DNA of 64,000 bases. Source: Saxidomus purpurata (taxonomy: Eukaryota; Mollusca; Bivalvia; Venerida; Veneridae). Below the pieces are notes generated by a model that saw only the letters and a program-made list of their open reading frames with translations, ran no database searches and had not been told where the DNA came from. Position 1 is the stretch's first letter. Every line of letters starts with the position of its first letter. The stretch spans positions 30,727,600 to 30,791,599 of the forward strand of contig JAFMSR010000005.1 of assembly GCA_022818135.1 (NCBI GenBank), given 5' to 3'. Positions 38,201-47,200 of the stretch are shown here, piece after piece. The translations under genes were made by a program, and so were the position numbers.

Positions 38201-41200
38201 TTGACCTTAATTGATAGAATGTTTTCATTTTGTTCCTTCTTTATCTGCTACTCATTGATTTCTTATTTATTCGCCAAATAATGGCATCAAAACCAGCCCA
38301 CTTTATGGGCCAATAATAACTTATTCGCTAGTGCCTAATACTGATATATCAATATTTTATTGCTCTAAGAAATTACCACAGAAATAATGAGGCTTAACAT
38401 TCTTTCTGATAGTGATGTTTATGTGAAATCAATGGTAATTATTTCAGATAAAAAGAGGCCCCTGTCTCTAGAAGTGAGCCATAAAACCCAATCTCAAAAC
38501 TTTAGACGAGGGTGTAATTTCAAGCCAGGAAGATTATACGGATTGAGGAATTTGAAAACCCAATCTCAAAACTTTAGACGAGGGTGTAATTTCAAGCCAG
38601 GAAGATTATACGGATTGAGGAATTTGAGATAAATTATTCCAACAAATTCACCATTTGCATGGGTTTCTCACTGCTAGATATATTGAAACTGTCTGCGTAT
38701 TTCTGCTAACATACAAAGTTCATGAATTATTTCTAATTTGTAACCATTGTAATACAAGTGACATAGAAGACGAATTTCAACAAAAGACAAATGAACTGAC
38801 AGTGCTAAAATGCCCAGACTAATAATTTTGCGCCCTTCTGAGTTAATAAATATTCATTTCTGTGTTTGACAATCATTTTATATATTTACCGGTTTTATTA
38901 CAACAACAAATTGTCGTCTGCAAGATATATGAGAACTCCTTGCATCATGCACCAAAGACTGGAACTTAACAAATCTCAAAATGAGCATAAAATGTGCAGG
39001 CCCAAATTTATCATTGGTTACACAGTAGGAAATGTTTGAACAGTACATCTCTTTATATGCCAAAAAGAAAACTTGATCCTATTGTGCTGAGGAAGTCTTT
39101 TACAATTTTTTCGAAATGGGGGTAGGGGGGTTGGGCGGATGTGGGGAGAGCTCTTTTAAAGTATGCATAAACAACCAATCTAAAGATGGTTAAACTATAC
39201 ATTCTGCAAGCTGACTCACCTATTCCACGATTATCTAGACAGTTTATATGAAATGAAATATTTAAAGACTGAATTTATAAATACATATTGTAATCATTAA
39301 AGTATTACATTACATCCTGCACAGTACATTTAAGTCTCCCACTAAAATTCACTTTACTATAATTCACAGTAATTTAAAATATTGCGCATCAAGTTTTCTT
39401 AAGGACCATTAACCTTAAATTGGTATACGTCTGCAAATTTAAGAGATTACAACAGCACCGTTTTAAAATAGCATCTTTGTAATGGGTATAAGTGTATTAT
39501 TCCGACATTAAAGCAGGAATCCTTTTTTCCTATTAGAGAAAGTTACAGAAATACGAGCCTCCATTTCTAACGTTAAAACACAAGTAAAACGGGATAATTC
39601 GGCAATTTTACGTCATCATGACTACCAAGCTTGGAGGCACAGAGACAAAAAGATCGTAAAGTTTTCCTTAACATGGAATATGTTACAGAAATTGGAACCA
39701 AGATGTCTGATGATTTCAAAAAATTGGTTTAAGATTTCCAAGTAATTTTATAATGATTTCTTGAAAATGGCTAACTTGCCTTTTTCTGTCTTTGTCTCTA
39801 TGCCTCAGAGTTTTCCAGAGTTTCTTCTCTATTTTTCAAAGATGCTTCTCAGGTTCAGAACATTGAGTGTAAAATGTTAATGAACAAAACATATCAGTAT
39901 TAAGCAGAACAATTTGGATAGTAAGGTTACCCTAAATCTGCAACATTTCAAAATTGGACTTGTCCAGCTTCACAGTATGGGCAGTTACATTAAATATTTA
40001 AAGGGGTGGTAACTAAAAAGTCACTGACTGAATAGCAAAAATATTCTGATCATAATTGGACAGACTGGATGTACAGGCTGATCATGGACTACAGTTACTA
40101 CTGTAATCACAAAGGTGTCTGCAAGGTATATGTTAGTCCTTTAATAATCACATTTTATTTCAAAAACAAGAGAACCATGATGGCCCTATATCGCTCACCT
40201 GAATACAAGTCCACTTGCCAGGTGGGTGTGGTCAATTTTGATTCAAGAGGCATGATTTGAACAAAGTAGGTGGAAGACCACAAGACAATATTACATACCA
40301 AATAGGTTTTCCTATATACGTCTTTGTAAAACAAGCGACCCCCTGGATAGGGCCAATATTGATCCTAGGGGTATAATTTGAACAAACTTTAAGGAAGTCT
40401 ACTGGGCAATGCTACATGCTAAATATCTAAGCTCTAGGCCCTGTGGTTTCAGAGAAGAAGATTTTTAAAGTTTTTCCTATATAAGCCTATGTAAAACCAA
40501 GTGACCCCCCTGGGCAGGGTCAATTTTGACCCAGGGGTCATAATTTGAACAAACTTGGTAGAGGTCCACTAGAAAATGCTACATGCCAAATATCTAAACT
40601 GTACGCCTTGTGAATTCAGCGAAGAATATTTTTTCAGTTTTTCCTATTTGTTGCCATCGCAACCAGAATTCTGCATGGAATGTAATTCTTTGAACAACCT
40701 CCATAGAACTTCATGCAAGAAACAGCCCTGCAAAGTTTCATCAACATTGGCCCAATGGTTTCAGAGGAGAAGTCGTTTGAAGGAAATGGTGGATGGACAG
40801 ATGGACGCTGGACGGCATGAGATCCTAATAGCTCACAGGTGAACAAAAAAACACTTCATTTGATAACTTTACAAATTTAACTTTTTTGGCAGTTTTTTGT
40901 CTTGCTTTCTAGGAACAGGTCTACATGTTTAAGTCGCTTTGTTTTAGCATAGATTTTTTCCACAGACCTTCCCTTTAGATAGCCCCTATACATAAAATGA
41001 ATTATGTTATATGCCCATACTTTTTTGTTTCCTATCCTATATTTTAGCTTAAAACTCATCAAAATTTTATGTCCGCAAATTTACAAATTTACATGCAAAT
41101 TCACAGTATTCAAACACTCGGCTAATAAAAAGCCTTTTATACTCTTCATAAAGTTAAAACTATGATGGTTCGAACACATAAAATGAAACTATTATTAAGT

Positions 41201-44200
41201 CTGAACTTTATCACAAAATGCATTTGGAGCACTCATTGCACATTCACAAATGAGTGTAATATGTATTTAACCTCTACACTTCTTTTGAAGCAGTGCAGAT
41301 AAATGACGTGCATCAATCTTGTTCAGATTTCCAGTTCCGATAGCATGGTACAAATTTAGCTACCATCAGTTTCTCTTATGCATGCTTTTAATGCCATATA
41401 AGGCATGTATTTCACCCAATCAGTCTCCCTTTACTTCGGCTATTTTTTCTGATATAGCCTCGGTGGCATTGATGTATCAGCTCTCTGTCTTCCCAATGTA
41501 TTGTTCAACAACACATGACCATGTCACCAGGCTGCAGGACTCTAAAATATCTTATTAAACTTGAAGCAGAGTTCTTTCTAGCCCTTATTTTCTAACAAGA
41601 TCCAATCATCTTTGTTTGTGAAGTGTTGAAAAAAAGTTAAGTGTGTAAGAAATTACAGCTATCACTAAAGTTGATGAATACCCCTAGATACCGCCTTGAG
41701 ACTTTGCTAGCTGCTTCAATCTGTTTGGACACAGTAAAGGACTGAGAGCAATAGCAATGCATGTGGGTACTGCAAGCTGATGGTTGCAGATGCTTTTCGG
41801 ATAAATTGTAACAAGTTTCAAGAAATTCCAGTCAAAAATTATTCCAGCACAATATGAAGTTGATAAACTCAACGAAGCTCGTGTGAAATTCCATTGTTTT
41901 TCATCCATCGATTGCTGAGAAATAGGCCCGCCAAAGAAAACATTTCAATCTACACTTTACTTATAAAATAATAATTCTAAAGGGCAATAACTCAAAGAAA
42001 TGTTTCCACACAATTTTCATGCCTAAGCTTGGGAACTAATCATTCTTGTGAATTTTCATTGTTCTCTGGTCAGGTTAAAGAAAACTAGTGTATACAATAA
42101 TATAACTTGTAAAAAAAATCAAGGGGCAATAACTCAATGAAAAATGATCAGGACATAATTATGCAAACAACACACACACTTATGCTTGGTAATAATCACT
42201 AACGTAAATTTCCATTTAGTACCGACTAGTGGTCGCAGAAAACAGCGCAGACATTGATGACCATTCAGAAATTGCCGGAAAAAAACACAGACATTAAACA
42301 TCTGTATGTACACTCTTTTATGTATGAAAACACTGAATTCAAACCCATGGTTGCCAAGAAATAGCCTAGACAATTTTGTCTACAGACTGAAGGACCAATG
42401 GACAAACAAGTGTGATAGTGGGTGCTGTGTTTGAAAGAGGGTGCTGTGTTTAAAATTGCCTGTGTTTGATGGTCAGTTCAGATTGTTTTAATACATTTAT
42501 GACTTGTTATTTCTGATCTAGGAAAGGAACTAAAGTTCACTGACATTGCTACGAACTAAAGTAAGGAGACAGACCATTTCTGAAATTTCTCTTGATGGGA
42601 GTTATAGACATCAACTTTTACAGCTCTTTTCACAGACTGCATTGTAACTAATTGTCTTGTCTGGCAATAACTGTATCATTATCTAGATACTTGGGTAGTA
42701 ATAAACAAACCATACTCCCAAAAGAGGCAGTAAAAATCAAATTGAGACCAGAAATATGTCCAAAGAACACTGATCCCTCTGCCAATGGTTTGTTTTAGGC
42801 AAGAACTCACATTATGATTGAAATAGTTATGAAGCAGACGTGAATAACTATCATCTATATATAATTATATCTGGGATATGCCAAATTCATAAACTGTGAC
42901 CTTGACCGTCAAGCTTTAGACGCCATTTCCACATGTGAGATTTTATTTTCTTGCATACCAGATGGAGATATCTGCAGTTTTTACCAGTGCTGGAAAATCT
43001 CATCTTACACCCCCCCCCCCCCATGTAAGACGACTCGCATGAATTACTTGTGACGTAACGTTATAAACAATGTGCCGTCACTTTCCCAAACACAGCATCT
43101 GAATAACGTTTGTTTTTATATTAAAATGCATCATTTCCATAAGTTTGTTTTTAAATATCTACTTTAAAGTGCAAGACGGTATGCAAGAAAAAGTTTCTAC
43201 AATGAGATACTTAGTTAAGATGGAAATATCTGTCACTTCGGGTAAATGTTTCGCGGGAACTCGGCAGAGCCTCGTTTCTGCCAAAACAGTTACCCTCAGT
43301 GACGGATATTTCCATCTGAACCACGTGCTCATGTAAGAAACTAATAGTCATTGTGACTTAAAAATCTCAAAAGTTTAAACATGGGTATACAGTACTTATG
43401 TACAAACACATCACTACTCAAAACGCCAGACTTACATGCAAAAGAATGAATCCCCGAACTATAAGGAAACGCAGCAGACAAGGTTCAAACTTCAGCTAAT
43501 ATATTAACTATATACAAAGGCAATATAAAATCAAAATTCAATTTTAACCATTCTATAAAATATTGATATTTTCAAGCCAAGTCTATGACTGCAGCGACAC
43601 AACTCTAAAAGAATCCTGCAATCAGTGACATTATGACTTACTGACGTCATGTGGTGTTCTAACCTAATAATAAGTGATGTAGTAGCTATCAAGTAAATGC
43701 ATCTGCGGCTTTTTGAACAAATTTTGCCTAATGCATTAACACACTTGGCGATGATTTTAACGTTTATTAAGGAGCCAAAAGGACAATTAAGCTGTGATGT
43801 ATGCGTGCCATCTAGTTACGATACATTTACTGACTGAAAACTTGCGGAAATGGAACCAGCAATCTTCGTTAAAGACGCACTCTGACGAGGGTAATAGTTC
43901 TCTAATTGAATCAATACGAGCCAGAGAGAAATTTAAGTGCCATGCTGAAACTTTATACGCTCGTAAAATGCACTGAATTGTTTTAGGATTCAGTGCACAA
44001 AAGACAACACAGCTCCCTGTGTTGATACAAAGTATCTGCAATAGAAATTGTGACTGCGGGACATGCAACTCCCATCTTCCTGGTATTAGTTTGAAAACAT
44101 GCGATGACTGAGCTTGAAATACAGTGAGATTAATTTTAACTTTAATTTTGACAAAGTAATGGTGAAAATTAATTTGACAAGTTTGTTAATAATTGCCGAA

Positions 44201-47200
44201 GTGTCAGTTAATATGTAAACAAGACTGTAAATACACCCATATTGACTGAGAGAGAGCAAAGCACCAACCATCTGAGAGAAAGCCAGGCACAGGGTCACAA
44301 AATGTTACTTTAAATTTTAAGCCCAAAAGACAACCGATACTCTAAAAGACAGACAGACAGTCAAAACACATCCACTTCAGCATGTCTACTGTTTTCAATG
44401 CTTCACTATACGGGATTCTAACCCTGCCCCATTAGTTATCTCTTATAGACTTGTATGTCGTTTGATTTTGACAGTATCATTACTAGTTCAAAGGGGTGCT
44501 CAGTCTGATCATGATCTGCACTGGTTACGAGGAAAAATCACTTACCGCCAACTGGGGAAAGGAAAAAAAATAACAGATGCCTGTTTCGTAACACACAATC
44601 AGCACCTGATGCTCCCTGTACTGTGATCTCTATCAGCCTATTGATTTTAGGGAAACTGACATGTTTTTTTCAGCCTGTTTTATGGCACTTTCTGCCTCAG
44701 CGAACAATGTAGCTGTTCCTGATATAATCAGATATAAATTATTACCTGGTTTAATTTAATCATTTTTTGTACAACAGCTGAATAGTACTTTCTCAGTTTA
44801 ATGAACTGTACCGACATTAAAGATATTGGAGTTTGTATCAATTATGCTTTAATTTGTACCAGTCTACAGAATGTTTGAAGTTTAAGGGATGGGGGGACTT
44901 TCAAACATGAGGAAGAGTCATAAGAAGTATTCTTTATAGTTGACTCAGTATATAACGAACTCCCTTTTAAATTTATTCCATATATCCAAAGTACACTTAA
45001 CCGGTTTAGAAACACAAAGATTTCCCCTGTTTAATATTTTTATTTGAATGACGCTATTGTTTTTATTTCTATTTTAAATAAGTCATTTTTTGCGATGAAT
45101 TATTGAAACTTTTACAAGAATTCAATTTTATATTGTTTTTGTTTTGTATGAAATTTGAATAAATTTGAAACAGATAACACTGTTAAAATAAATATTTTTG
45201 CCACTTTTGCATCTCTAAACCTGTTGAGTGTATTGTTATATCCATATAGCATTTTCATATTGAATAAACTAAAGAAAATGATCAGGCCCCCATAATTAGT
45301 TACTTACATCTGGAATTTCGTTATGTACCGAGTCGTTATATACGGAGTTTACTGTAGTTTAACAAAAAATGAGGTTGCACTGCTTACATACTTTTAGGTG
45401 TCACTGTAATTGTTTTTCTTCTAATGAATTTTACATAAAGGTACTAAGTTCAGTGCAAAATTATTGATTTCAAAATCAACAGATCAGCCATGCAAGGAAC
45501 ATTTATGACTTCCACTTGTTTTAATACTAGTTTGATTATACAGGCATGTCAATCACCTATCCATTGTCTAGTTATAATACTAATGTTTTATTTTAGGACA
45601 ATGACTGCAAATATATAATATATTGCATTGTAAAAACACCCCATGTAAATAGAACTTGAAGATGAACTAGAAATTTTGAGCACTTAAAAATTATACTATT
45701 CATTCTTACATATTCAAATTAATCTGTTCAGTGAGAAGTGGTAAGCCCAGTGAGCCAGGTCACCTTCCACAGTCACACAAATTTCTTATAAATTAATGAC
45801 AGCTTTCAATGTTTGACCTCTAAGAGTGACCTTGACTTTTGAACAATTGGCCTGTGAGTTGTGCACCAAAACAGCAAAAAAAGTTATATAAAAATCTCAT
45901 AATAGTAACACAGTTTAAAGGTCCAATACTAACGAAAGCAAACATTCAAATATACTTTAAAAAACACAAAAATAAGTTATTTTTAATATAAAATGAAAGT
46001 TGGTATGTAGAAATTCTAATTAAACCACAGTACATGTACAATTATTTTTCTATGCATTATGAAGAAAGTTAAAAAGACCTGGGTAGTCATTTTGTCAAAT
46101 CACTGAGATTTCAACATAATACACATACTTTTCTTCGTGTTCCAAACACTTTCTGTAAATTTTAACCTGACAATCTTCATTATTTAGTGTCTTGCATAAG
46201 GTAATGTACTTGCCATTGAAATAACTGTCACTTAATTTTCGCTTAGTAGTGGACCTTTAATTGAAATCCAATAACCTGTATCATAGTTTAATTGAAATCC
46301 CATAAACAGTACCAAGGTCATACTGAAATCTCATAAACTGCATGTAACTTACTGAAATCCCATAAACTGCATGTAATTTACTGAAATCCCATAAACTGTA
46401 ACAAAGTTTAATTGAAATCTCATAAACAGCAACAAAGGTTAATTGAAATCCCGTAACAGTAACAAACTTATTGAAAGCCAAGAAACAAACATCATTTTAT
46501 TGAGAGCCCATAAACAGTAACAAAACTTTATTGAAAGCTCACAAACAGTACCAAAATTCCTTAAAAACAGTACCAAGGTTTTACTGAAATCCCATAAACA
46601 GTAACAAAGTTTTATCAAGAGCTCATAAACAGAAATAAAGTTTTGTTGAAAGCCCATAAACAGTTACAAAAATTTATTGAAGGCCAGAAACAACTTTATG
46701 TTAAGAGCCAATATTAAACAGTAACAAAGTTCTATTAAGAGCCCATAAACAGAACCAAATCCCATAAATAGTATGAAGGTTTATAAAATCCCATGAATAG
46801 TAACAAAGTCTTGACTAAGACACACAATCTGGCTGAACAAAACTCTTCCGCGGATGCTATATACAGTAAAACCCATCTTGTTTGGCACATTGGTTTTAAC
46901 ACAAAACTCCCTTATCCGGCAAATTCCATCAACCTGATTTAACCGGTATTACCAAGTGGTCCGGATAAGATAGCTTTCACTGCACCTTCCCTAAAGTGGC
47001 ATAATGAAAACAGAAATGTTGTGATAACTCACTGTTTACTCATGGAACAAAATAAATGACTCAAAAGGAGTTGGGTTTAGTTACAATCTAGACTACATGT
47101 CTTCAAAGTCATTTCTGTCTCAAACTCCTACCCTGGGGACTTGACATAGCAAGACAAATCTTAGCTTCAAAATGCAATCTACTGTAACTTTTAGACCCAG

